Source: Mauremys mutica (taxonomy: Eukaryota > Chordata > Testudines > Geoemydidae). Taken from it: a stretch of 64,000 nucleotides of DNA. The stretch lies in assembly GCF_020497125.1 (NCBI RefSeq), contig NC_059082.1:18279965-18343964 (forward strand). Reading direction: 5' to 3'. This document shows, piece by piece, positions 37,201 through 45,407 of this stretch. Position 1 is the stretch's first letter, and each line of letters opens with the position of its first letter. Both the position numbers and the translations under genes were made by a program. Below the pieces are notes generated by a model. That model made no database searches. It was not told the origin of the DNA and worked only from the letters and a program-made list of their open reading frames with translations.

Positions 37201-38820
37201 GAAGCACAATCTAGAAAAAATGGCATCTTCTGGAGAGTGTGGTTGAATCAATAGAGCTATGGGATAGGAGTAAATTAACACTATGTCCAAATTTGAAGGG
37301 TTGGGGTCCAAATGAGGCATCCCAAAAGAACAGTGTGGTGCTTTCACTGTCCCATTAGATAATCAGAAATACATGAATCTCCTTCAGCAGATGCTCTTAT
37401 AGTGACATCACCCATTCATGCAGAAATATAACATTCTACTAGGAGCCCAAAAGGGCACATGAACAGGTTCCACCCGTGGTATTACTGATCCTTGCCTCAT
37501 GGAGACAGCTACTGTATTTTAGTCTCCAGTGAAACAAGGTATAAGTGACCCATCTGTATAGTTTGTATATCAACTTTGAAAAGCTCTTTGGGGCTGAAAA
37601 GTGCTATGTAAAAAGAAGTAGAGCTCAGAGCCCTGTGTGCATTAGGATATTGGTCTAGAGAAGTGCAAAATTATGTTCAAAATCAGGCTAAGCCTGCCAA
37701 GCATTGCTGAAATCACTCAATCCCTTTCAGGGCACATGGCTCTATTTCATGGTGACCATGCAAAAGCCATCGAATTTCACATGTTCCCCACCCAAAATGG
37801 CAGTTTTGGCTATTGGTCAGTTTTAGCCTGAAATACAAATTAAAGCGAACATAAGAACGGCCATACTGGGTCAGACCAAAGGTCCATCTAACCAAAGTAG
37901 AAGTGGCTTGTACTAACCCTACCAAAACCACCACTTTTGGGCTGGAGGCCTCACTAAAGGCCTGCGGAGGAGTCTGGGTTTCCCATGTGTTCAGGCTTCA
38001 CCCACGGGCCTGTGGCTGGGTTATTAATGGTAATGCTGGCGCCTTCGGAGCTGGGAGGGGCACTCGGCACAAAGTGCCACCTCCCCAAGGCCACACCGCT
38101 GGCATGGAGACCATCCCCACACCTCCTGGGCACCTGCCCTACGGGGTCTCAGCACCAGCCCCTCAGGGTACCTGGGTCCCATCGCCCCCACCCCCAAACA
38201 CCCAACCCAGGCGCCTGTACCCTCCGCAGGGCCTCCTTGGCCCGGACCAGGTGCCCCTTCAGGGCCTTCCTGCGGAACTCGTGCAGGTTCTCGAAGTACT
38301 CGGCCTCCTGCTGCTGGTCCTGGGCGAAGAGCGAGTCCAGCACCACCCTGCGGCCGCACAGCTCCAGCGCCCAGCCCAGGTAGCGCTCCAGCCCGCGGCA
38401 CAGCGCCTCCAGCTCGGCCTCCTCCAGCACCGGCCCGCTGGGGAAGAGCAGCGTCCACAGGCTGCCGCTGCTCTGGCCGGGCAGCACCGGGGGCAGCGGG
38501 GGGAAGCAGGGCTCCAGCCGCTCGCTCAGCGCCGCCAGCTGCCGGTGCACGCCCAGCAGGGCCTGCGCCGAGAACAGGCCGGCCCAGCTCTGCTGCTGCT
38601 CGGGGGCCGGCGTCTCCTCGGCCCCTTCCCCGGCTGCCGGGCCGGCCGCCCCGCGCTGCTGCTCCTGCAGGGTGCGGTTGTGGCAGGTCACCGCGAACTT
38701 GCTCTCGATCTCGTTCCAGCCCACGAGGAAGCGCAGCTTGTGCGGCTCGGGCTCGGCGAACGCGTTCTCCCGGATGGCCACCCAGCCCTCCAGGCTGTCG
38801 GGCTGCGGCTCGGCCTCCAT
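18994..38820 (-). CDS. WHAMM: WHAMM, WASP homolog associated with actin, membranes and microtubules (complete, 10 coding exons)
   Basis: Activates the Arp2/3 complex to nucleate branched actin; in the family it acts on the ER-Golgi intermediate compartment, Golgi and autophagosome membranes and binds microtubules. Coding exons on the minus strand: 38221-38820, 33480-33653, 31961-32111, 30578-30747, 28292-28457, 27084-27271, 25334-25420, 25149-25244, 22557-22998, 18994-19289. The sum is 2370 nt: 789 codons plus TAA, with every exon junction in frame; the human protein is about 809 aa. Domain order: N-terminal membrane-binding region (about 1-260), long charged coiled coil (about 260-545), proline-rich segment with nine consecutive prolines (635-643), two WH2 motifs (about 694-712 and 723-741), connector and acidic tail ending in EWDS. 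The start at 38820 fits the family start (M-x-x-x-x-PDSLEGW) and has a strong Kozak context (G at -3 and +4). All donors are GT except exon 8, which uses GC. Confidence 0.97.
19290..22556 (-). other. WHAMM intron 9
   Basis: 3267 nt. Holds a SINE at 19550-19742 and short foldback motif copies near 19980-20025 and 22210-22330. No other exon recognised. Confidence 0.7.
19550..19742 (+). mobile_element. tRNA-headed SINE with CR1-like tail (plus strand)
   Basis: A box TAGCTCAGTGGTTTGCGC (from about 19558), B box GAGTTCAATCC (about 19602), then a body and the tail GACCTTTCAAGGTCCCTTCC followed by short AT repeats. Same family as the copies at 16437 and 51668. Inserted in WHAMM intron 9 against the direction of the gene. 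Confidence 0.85.
22557..22998 (-). CDS. WHAMM: WHAMM coding exon 9 (proline-rich region)
   Basis: 442 nt, phase 0 to phase 1; acceptor TTTGCAG, donor ACAG|GTAACT. Low-complexity Ser/Pro/Gln-rich sequence, a conserved [11 protein letters not shown] segment, then nine prolines (residues 635-643), expected to bind profilin or SH3 domains by family knowledge. The poly-proline tract is a CCN trinucleotide run seen as GGT/GGC repeats on the plus strand near 22700-22729. Confidence 0.95.
22700..22729. repeat. GGT trinucleotide run encoding WHAMM poly-proline
   Basis: About nine GGT/GGC units on the plus strand, read as CCN proline codons on the minus strand within WHAMM exon 9. A coding microsatellite likely to vary in length. 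Confidence 0.85.
22999..25148 (-). other. WHAMM intron 8 (GC-AG)
   Basis: 2150 nt, donor GCAAGT, acceptor TTTGCAG. Contains a hAT-type MITE at 23272-23683. No other exon recognised. Confidence 0.8.
23272..23683. mobile_element. hAT (Charlie-like) MITE, 412 bp
   Basis: Ends CTGTGGTTCTCAACC and GGTTGAGAGCCACTG are inverted repeats of the type seen in Charlie-like hAT elements. Flanks CTTTACAA and TTTTATAA agree at 6 of 8 positions with two C/T differences, as for an old duplication. Non-coding. Confidence 0.75.
25149..25244 (-). CDS. WHAMM: WHAMM coding exon 8 (GC donor)
   Basis: 32 codons, highly basic and acidic: [20 protein letters not shown] then [12 protein letters not shown]. Acceptor ATGCAG. 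The donor reads GAG|GCAAGT, a GC-AG splice site. It gives FKE-KCPAEFV across the junction, in frame and aligned with human FKDKRLAQSV. The nearest GT, four bases on, would break the frame of exon 9. Confidence 0.94.
25334..25420 (-). CDS. WHAMM: WHAMM coding exon 7
   Basis: 29 codons, phase 0 both ends; acceptor CCCTCAG, donor CTA|GTGAGT. Encodes [20 protein letters not shown] and FHQHHSIQL. Separated from exon 8 by an intron of only 89 nt. Confidence 0.95.
25421..27083 (-). other. WHAMM intron 6
   Basis: 1663 nt, GT-AG. Contains one copy of the CTTTGGATCAGG motif at about 25600-25635. Nothing else recognised. Confidence 0.7.
27084..27271 (-). CDS. WHAMM: WHAMM coding exon 6
   Basis: 188 nt, completes a split codon (G|AG) and ends in phase 0 (AAAAAA|GTAAAT). 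Encodes [20 protein letters not shown] and [19 protein letters not shown], the middle of the coiled coil, known in the family for microtubule binding. Confidence 0.96.
27272..28291 (-). other. WHAMM intron 5 with a foldback repeat
   Basis: 1020 nt, GT-AG. At 27437-27515 a short inverted repeat runs from CTTGATCCTGCAAACACTTA to TGTTTGCAAGATCAAG, a sauropsid dispersed foldback type. Confidence 0.6.
28292..28457 (-). CDS. WHAMM: WHAMM coding exon 5
   Basis: 166 nt, begins at [10 protein letters not shown] in phase 0 and ends in phase 1 (AAAAG|GTAAGA). Encodes [20 protein letters not shown] and [20 protein letters not shown], coiled coil. Confidence 0.96.
28458..30577 (-). other. WHAMM intron 4
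   Basis: 2120 nt, GT-AG. AT-rich; a fragment of the TGGGCTTTGGATGAGG foldback family lies at 30475-30525. No exon recognised. Confidence 0.6.
30578..30747 (-). CDS. WHAMM: WHAMM coding exon 4
   Basis: 170 nt, starts with the last two bases of a split codon and ends in phase 0 (AAAAAT|GTAAGA). Encodes [18 protein letters not shown] and [17 protein letters not shown], conserved coiled-coil sequence. A CR1 3' end lies about 200 bp upstream of the acceptor within intron 3. Confidence 0.96.
30945..31530 (+). mobile_element. CR1 LINE 3' end, 5'-truncated
   Basis: Carries the end of the CR1 reverse-transcriptase frame in broken form (CTTGTGGAACTCCTCACC, GTTTAAAAGGGGACTGG) and the CR1 3' UTR ending GGTATGGCCGTTCTTATGG. 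Frames are interrupted. Lies in WHAMM intron 3 on the opposite strand to the gene. Confidence 0.88.
31531..31960 (-). other. WHAMM intron 3, exon-proximal part
   Basis: Non-coding. At about 31690-31780 GGCCCTGTCTACAAAC and the following sequence resemble turtle DNA-transposon ends, not confirmed. Confidence 0.4.
31961..32111 (-). CDS. WHAMM: WHAMM coding exon 3
   Basis: 151 nt, ends in phase 1. The acceptor TTTGTAG|AAATCC is preferred over a second AG 12 nt inside, because it gives [12 protein letters not shown], which aligns with the human KSLDEDDLGPRR. Encodes [19 protein letters not shown] and [11 protein letters not shown], the start of the coiled coil. Donor GCAG|GTAACG. Confidence 0.95.
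32112..33479 (-). other. WHAMM intron 2
   Basis: 1368 nt, GT-AG, AT-rich, with a poly-A run (plus strand) at about 33168-33182. Nothing else recognised. Confidence 0.6.
33480..33653 (-). CDS. WHAMM: WHAMM coding exon 2
   Basis: 58 codons (201-258), phase 0 at both ends; acceptor ...ATTAG, donor CTG|GTAGGT. Encodes the conserved segment [19 protein letters not shown] and [17 protein letters not shown]. Confidence 0.96.
33751..33775. repeat. (GT)n followed by 13 consecutive G
   Basis: Six GT units then a G13 run on plus, that is a C13 run on the WHAMM sense strand about 100 nt before the exon 2 acceptor. Confidence 0.9.
37850..37900 (-). mobile_element. CR1 LINE 3' terminal fragment (minus strand)
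   Basis: AACATAAGAACGGCCATACT and GGGTCAGACCAAAGGTCCAT are the reverse complement of the CR1 3' terminus seen at about 31470-31520. Only about 50 bp remain. Confidence 0.8.
38221..38820 (-). CDS. WHAMM: WHAMM coding exon 1
   Basis: Residues 1-200, phase 0 at the end; donor AGG|GTACAG. Encodes most of the N-terminal membrane-interacting region, with the family signature [19 protein letters not shown] near residue 7. Very GC-rich, with many CpG. The same frame stays open upstream to another ATG at 38964. Confidence 0.96.
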
Positions 38821-39180
38821 GGCCCAGCCCGGGGCAGGCGGCTCAGAGCCCGGCCAGGCTGCCCGACCCGCCGCCCGCGGGCGCCTCTCGCTGCCCCGCC
38901 AGCTGGCCCCAACGTTCCGCCCCCCGCTACTGGGAATCGCCCGGAGCGAAACAGAAAGTGACATTTCCTAAAGGGCAGCCCGGGGAGGGGGGGGCAAGTA
39001 TGCGGGAGGGATATACGTCACCAGAGCCTCTGCTTTTGATTGGTTCCTTGGCCTGGGGGCGGAGCCAAAGAGTTGCCCCAGGAAGTGGAGCCCATTGAAA
39101 AACAGACGCTCCTGGGAGGCGTAGTCAGCCTGTGCCTTTAAAAGGAGGGGCCGCCAGGCTGGGATAATTGGTCGCACTTG
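38821..39180 (-). promoter_or_regulatory. WHAMM CpG-rich promoter region
   Basis: Read on the minus strand, the region just upstream of the WHAMM start holds CCAAT boxes at 39039-39043 and 39167-39171, a GC box (GGGGGCGGAGC read on plus) at about 39055-39065 and a CRE-like TGACGTA at 39014-39020. CpG dinucleotides are dense from about 38220 to 38950. No TATA box placed like a core promoter is clear. The transcription start is inferred, not seen. Confidence 0.6.
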
Positions 39181-40359
39181 AAAAAAAAGTAAACACGCAG
39201 ACATGCACACCTCTCTCCCTCTTAAATGTAGTTAACATTCCCTGATTTAAACCAGAATCACAAAGGCAGTTGATCTGAATAATTAGGGTGACCATACTTC
39301 CCTATGCTACCTACGGGACAGTGGGTAAAATTACTCATATTCAAAAGCGTTCAACGGCAATCAGTCAGAGCTGTGCAGTAGAAAAGTTCAAATTAACATC
39401 AAGTTGACTGAGCCCCTGTCAAAAAGAAATACTGTGTAGTTGGATTCTTTTTATTTACCTGCTTATCTGTAAGGCTTTAGGGTTCACAAGAGGAGGGGTG
39501 ACACACACACATACCTACCCCCCCTCACACACACACACCCCTACTCCTCTCTCACACAGGATAGTGACCAATCAACCCGAACCTCCCTGCCTGGCACTCT
39601 CCGTTCTCCATGCCTGGCTGGGCCCATGGGACGGACCCGCCTCTCCTGGTACCTGGCACTGCGTCTTCCCAGGGCAACATGTGTGCGGGGGGAGGGGGGA
39701 GCACATAGGGTCACATGCCCCCGCCCAGATTTCTGTCAGGGTTCACATCAGAATGTGGCCAGCAACAGCCTTTCAGCTCTATGCAGGAGGGAAGGGACAG
39801 GAGCTGCTTCCAGCTGCAGGCGGGGGGTGAGGGTGGGGTGTGTGTGCGTGTGTGTAAGGATGGCCTGATCCATGTCTTTGCAGAGCTCATCTCTACTCTC
39901 TCCCTCCCTTGTGGCTGGAAGCAGCTTGTCCCTTCCTGCCCACACAGTGTGGAAAGGCAGCTAACACTTCCAGGCTACTGCTGGCTTCTGATACAACCCA
40001 GCCACCTCCTGTCCCCTGGGTACAGCACAGGCAGGAAAGTGATAAGCCCTAAGGATGCATTGTGCACCAGGGCCCAGGAACCTGACTGCAGGGGCTTCAG
40101 CAAACATGGCCAGAGAGGTGGCTCAGCAGGGGATGGTGCCTAGGGGATGGAGTATGCCACAGAGAATTATATCAACGTAACACTGAGAAATTATGCTCAG
40201 TCAAGAATCATGAAATGCATAGTCACTTCCACAATCACACTATCTTAGCATTAGTTTGACCATAGCTGAAACACAGCCATCTCTCATCCACTGCTTCAGC
40301 TTCTCCTTGAATGGTCATCTCACTGTCTTCCTCTGTAGTATTCTACCAGCTTTCCCTGT
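39181..40359. other. Intergenic, WHAMM-proximal part of the WHAMM-FSD2 interval
   Basis: Non-coding. A CA-rich stretch is at about 39500-39560, and a fragment resembling the GGGTGACCA MITE end is at about 39288-39320. No exon recognised. Confidence 0.5.
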
Positions 40360-40367
40360 GACACAAG

Positions 40368-42836
40368 CAGGGCCGGCTCCAAGGCACCAGCATTCCAAGC
40401 TGGTGCTTGGGGCGGCATTCTGCAAGGGGCAGCAGTCCCCCCTGTTTTGCCCCCAAGCAGCGTGCCGAATTGCCGCCTCGGGCGCGTGGGGGGGGAGGGG
40501 GCAGTCCGTGTGCCCTTAGTGTGGCAAGCGCGTTTCTGCAGCAGCGGCAATTCGGCAACAGCTTCTATGTTTATCTGTCGGGGGCGGCTTCAGCTAAACA
40601 TAGGCCTGGTCTACACTACGTGTTTAAACCGCTTTAAGGAGCGTAAAACCGATTTAACGCCACACCAGTCCACACTAAGAGGCCCTTTATATCGATATAA
40701 AGGGCTCTTTAAACCGGTTTCTGTACTCCTCCCTAACGAGAGGAGTAGCGCTAATATCGGTATTACCATATCGGATTAGGGTTAGTGTGGCCGCAGATCG
40801 ACGGTATTGGCCTCCGGGTGGTATCCCACAGTGCACCACTGACCGCTCTGGACAGCAATCTGAACTCGGATGCAGTGGCCAGGTAGATAGGAAAAGCCCC
40901 ACGAACTTTTGAATATTTCCTGTTTGCCCAGCGTGGAGCTCCGATCAGCACGGGTGGCGAGGCAGTTAAAAATCAAAATAAAGAAAGAGCTCCAGCATGG
41001 ACCATGTGGACGTGATCGCTGTAAGGGCAGGCAAATCTGTTCTATCAGCGCTCCGTTACAGAAGACGAAATTCAAAATCATTTTTAAAAAATCTCCAGAC
41101 AGACGCCATAGCAGGGACTCAGCTCACTGCAGCGTGACAAGCGTAACGGAAAGCCAAAGAATCAAATGGACGCTCATGGCCTGGAGGACTCAAGCTATCC
41201 CACAGTTCTTGCAGTCTCCGAAAAGTATTTGCATTCTTGGCTGAGCTCCAAATGCTTCTAGGGTCAAACACAGTGTCTGCGGTGGGTCAGGGCATAGCTC
41301 GGCAATTTACGCACCCTCCCCCACCCCCAGAAGTGAAAGGGAAAACAATCCTCTCTTGACTCTTTTACATGTCACCCTATCTTTACTGAATGCTGCAGAT
41401 AGACACGATGCTGCAGCACTCAACACCAACATCCTTGCTCCCCCCTGCCATGGGTGGCTGATGGTGCAATAAGACTGATATCCATTGTCATCATCAGCCT
41501 ATTGGCACATGGGGCAGTGCAAAAGGACTGGTAACCATGCCGACTAGCATCAGTTAGGTCGATCAAGGGTGCCTGCCCCTAATTTTTCCTGGTAGATGGT
41601 GCAATATGGCTGGTAACCGTCTTCATCATAGCAACAGGGGGCTGAGCTCCATCAGACCCCACCCTTCATGTGTAAAGAAAAGATTCAGTTGCCCCTGGAC
41701 TAGCAGTGGGATGCTGGGCTCCTCTCCTACACACTGCTTAATGTCCTGTCTGGACTATCATAGCAGCTGGAGGCTGCCTTCCACTCATTTCTCACTAACA
41801 AGTCACTGTGTCATCACACAAGTGGGGGGACAATGCTATGGTAGCCCAGGAAGGCTGGGGGAAGAACAGAATGAACAGGTGGGGTTGTTGCAGGAGCACC
41901 CCCTGTGAATAGCATACAGCTCATAATTTCTGCAGGATCTGACACAGAGCAGCTGTGCTCTCTGGTTATGATATACAGTGGTTCTCTAGTACACTTGCCC
42001 ATATTCTAGGCAGGACTGATTCTATTTTTAGATACCAAAAAGGAGGGATTGACTCAGGGAGTCATTCCCAATTTTGGCTTTTGCGCCCCTGGCTGGTCTC
42101 AGCCAGGGGCACTTATGACAGCAGCAAATGCTGCAGTGCAAAAGGACTGGTAGCCACGATCATCTTATTACCAATTTATGGTATGGTAGATGGTGCAATA
42201 TGGCTGGTAACCATCTCTGCTGTCATGCAAAAGCAAAAGCATGCTGCTGTGTAGCGCTGCTGAATCGCATCTGTGAGCGGCATCTAGTACACATACGGTG
42301 ACAGTCACAAAAGGCAAAACAGGCTCCATGATTGCCATGCTATGGCATCTGTCAGGGCAATCCAGGGAAAAAAGGCACGAAATGCTTGTCTGCCGTTGCT
42401 TTCCCAGCGGAAGGAGTGACTGACGACATTTACCCAGAACCACCCGCGACAATGATTTTTGCCCCATCAGGCACTGGGATCTCAACCCGGAAATTCCAAG
42501 GGGCGGGGAGGCTGCGGGAACTATGGGATAGCTACGGAATAGCTACCCACAGTGCAACGCTCCAGAAGTCGACGCTAGCCTCGGACCGTGGACGCACACC
42601 ACCGATTTAATGTGTTTAGTGTGGCCACGCACACTCGATTTTATACAATCTGTTTTGCTAAACCGGTTTATGTAAATTCGGAATAATCCCGTAGTGTAGA
42701 CGTACCCATAGAAGCTGCCGCCGAACTGCCGCAGCCACGGAAATGCGCCTGCCGCCCTAAGAGCCCACTGACTGCCCCCCCAGGTGCGGCAATTCGGCAC
42801 CTGCTTGGGGCGGCAAAAACTGTAGAGCCGGCCCTG
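40368..42836. mobile_element. hAT-type element carrying a nested insertion
   Basis: Inverted ends CAGGGCCGGCTC and GAGCCGGCCCTG are exact complements over 12 bp. Flanks GACACAAG (40360-40367) and AACACAAG (42837-42844) match at 7 of 8 positions. Its own sequence amounts to about 360 bp (40368-40602 and 42711-42836); the rest is the Harbinger-like element at 40603-42707. Confidence 0.85.
40603..42707. mobile_element. Harbinger-like DNA element (2.1 kb) nested in a hAT element
   Basis: Ends GGCCTGGTCTACACTACG and CGTAGTGTAGACGTACCC form an inverted repeat with two or three mismatches, flanked by ATA on both sides (40600-40602 and 42708-42710), a 3-bp duplication as in PIF/Harbinger elements. 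AACCGGTTTA-type sequences repeat inside the ends. The interior has only broken frames; on the minus strand at about 41860-41905 one reads GGAPATTPPVHS, similar to turtle MSANTD-like (Myb/SANT) repeat proteins (recalled). Not a working transposase. Confidence 0.75.
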
Positions 42837-42962
42837 AACACAAGTAGTAGGCCTTTCAGCAGAAACTATCTAATCTGTTTGCCCATCACTTTAGTATTTG
42901 AGACCCAGATCCTCAAATATATTTAGATACCTAATTCCCCTTGCTTTTAATGTTGTTGTAGC

Positions 42963-43086
42963 TGGGGTGACCAGATGTCCTGATATTATAGGGACAGTCC
43001 CGATTTTTGGGTCTTTTTCTTATACAGGCTCCTATTACCCCTCACCCCCTGTCCTGCTTTTTCACATTTGCTGTCTGGTCACCCTA
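42963..43086. mobile_element. 124-bp MITE with perfect 8-bp target duplication
   Basis: Ends TGGGGTGACCAGA and TCTGGTCACCCTA are inverted repeats. GTTGTAGC occurs exactly on both sides (42955-42962 and 43087-43094). Very common type in turtle genomes; 8-bp duplication suggests hAT. Confidence 0.88.
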
Positions 43087-43094
43087 GTTGTAGC

Positions 43095-45375
43095 CATGTT
43101 GGCCCAAGATATGAGATACTAGATGGGCCAGGTAATATCCTGGTGGTGGAATAGACAGGTTTTTGAGCTAATCCTAAAGAATAATCCTAAACCTGAAATC
43201 TTGTCTCTTCCACCAACAGAAGACAGTCCAGTAAAAGATACTACTTGACTCACCTTGTCTCCCTCATTGATTTCAGTGGTAGTTAGGCATCTAGATACCA
43301 TTGAGGAGCGGGGCCTGATTGCTTTCCAAGTAAAATCAATAGCAATTGTGAAGTCAGTAATGGAGAGAGATCAATACACTTTACCCAGGATATGTGATAA
43401 ATATAATTGCATGGAGAACTGGTACTTTACTAATAAAAATCACTAATTCAAAAGGCATTGTCTTGTAGATATAGAAGAGTAAATATAGAGCTGTGTAGAA
43501 GTGTATAGCAAGTCTAGAACCTGATTCTGGAAATAATGGGACTAGTTAGGTGAGTACAATTGCTCACATGTGACAATGTTTAGGTTATGCTCTTCAGTGG
43601 CAGTCATACACCACTGTTGTGAAGTTATCAGCTCTTACAAATTAAGGCAGGTTGGGCAGGTTCATTTGATGGATGGGAGATTACAATGATGTAGTCACAA
43701 TTCAGCACTATTTTCTCTCAACCTGAATGTCTCAGCATGGTGTTAAGAGGATGCTGCTACTAGAAATGGCAATTTGGGGATGAAAGATAATACTGGGCTG
43801 GGGTCAGAATGATGGAAAGGCTGATAGTACTTTGCCCCCAGTCCCAGAGCCGCTAAAAGTTTCTGCCAAAATCAGCAGCAAAAGAGTTAACAATGTTGAT
43901 ATTTAAATTGTCATCGTTAGCATACAGCATTAATACCCCTTTGATGTAAAAGGAGGAAACCCACACCCCTCTTGAAGCTAGTGTCCCTATCTACCGCTCT
44001 GTAGACCCAAACAGCACTGCATCCGTTCAAATTCTGAAGATTGTCTCAGCCTTCATAATTTAAAAAGGAAGCATAAATTATAGAGAAATTTACGGGGACA
44101 CTAGGAAAGTGCCGGACACAAAACAGTGAAGGGATCACGTGAGAAGAGCAAGTAAAGAACTTGTCTACTTTCAAATGGATACATTTACCTCATAAACAAA
44201 ACACCACATTTTCCTCCAAATTGAGTAACCTGAAGCATGCATAACATGAAACAGAGACACTGCAGCTGAAATGCAGCTCTGTGCAGAGGGTAAGCACAAG
44301 GCTTAACTCCCACTTACAGCTCCTTTTTTTAAAAGGTTAAGTAGGACTTAGGTAGCACAGAGCCCTGCTGTACACTGGTGAATTTCAGCAAACATTCTGT
44401 TGTGGCCTTCTAAAATAAGGGCATGCACCATGAGTGCCAGTTTTGCACCAGGATAATTCTGGGGGGAGGGGAGGAATTATTCCAGATTTACACAAGATAA
44501 TTGAGAGCAAAATTTGGTTCTAATTTGAAAATTAATACAGACAGTCTTGTCAAAATTCCGAGAATGGCTGCAACTAAGGCTACACCATTCATGTGGAAAT
44601 ATTTCCTCTCTGACTTCAAAAATAACAGAGGAGATGCCAGGAGTCTATGCAGAATGAGCCTGGCCACATTGGTAGTTAGTTCATAATTCATCACTTGGTG
44701 GACAAACAGCAGGAGTGAGAAAAAATGAGAGGAAGAAACTCAAAAATAAAGTGGAGAATTTTCCTTGCTGGGCCTGTGTGGCCAGTGAAACACAAAATAG
44801 ATATTTCTGAGGCTGCAATAACTGCACCGTCCTTTTAAACAAAACTATGCCAGTCATTCCAGGCTTATACAAGAGAGGAAATGGGTGAATAATTTGTAAG
44901 GCATTCAAGAACTTCTACAATTAATGCTTGCGCTGTAGCTCGTCTGCAAGCTAGAGCATATTACCTATTTCAGTTTCAATTGATTTGTTTGGACACATAA
45001 GTCACAAGGGCTACTGCAATCTAAATAATTTCTAATAATTATTATTAATAATAATATAGGGGCTGTTCTTTGATCAGATAAGCCAGTGCACTCCACTTAC
45101 CTAGCCAGCAGCTGTTTTCTCTGCCATATTCAGCCTCCAGATAGTCTGTATGTATTGGTACAGTATGTTTTGGTACAGTATTAATAGAAATAAATGTATT
45201 TAAATATATATACAAATTAATTACTTGTACCATAATGTTTTCTAGGATCTGATCTTGGCTTCCCATTGAAATAAACGGCAGTACTTGTACTGACTGAAGT
45301 GGGAGCAGGCCTGTGCCATTTAAACTTTTATAAAGAAGCTAACAGATATTTAAACTTAACTAGGTCAGTGCATGC

Positions 45376-45407
<32 letters not shown>

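Larger units (their letters stand above)
33654..38220 (-). other. WHAMM intron 1
   Basis: 4567 nt, donor GTACAG. Contains a GT/poly-G tract at 33751-33775 and a CR1 fragment at 37850-37900. Several open frames of 60-90 codons have no recognisable domain. Confidence 0.65.

Noticed and set aside
37903..38961. Longest open frame of the window (352 codons, plus)
   Set aside because: It is the antisense shadow of GC-rich WHAMM exon 1, whose minus-strand frame has clear family identity.
42168..42485. Minus-strand frame of 105 codons as a possible gene
   Set aside because: Lies wholly inside the Harbinger-like element and is one piece of its broken interior, not a host gene.
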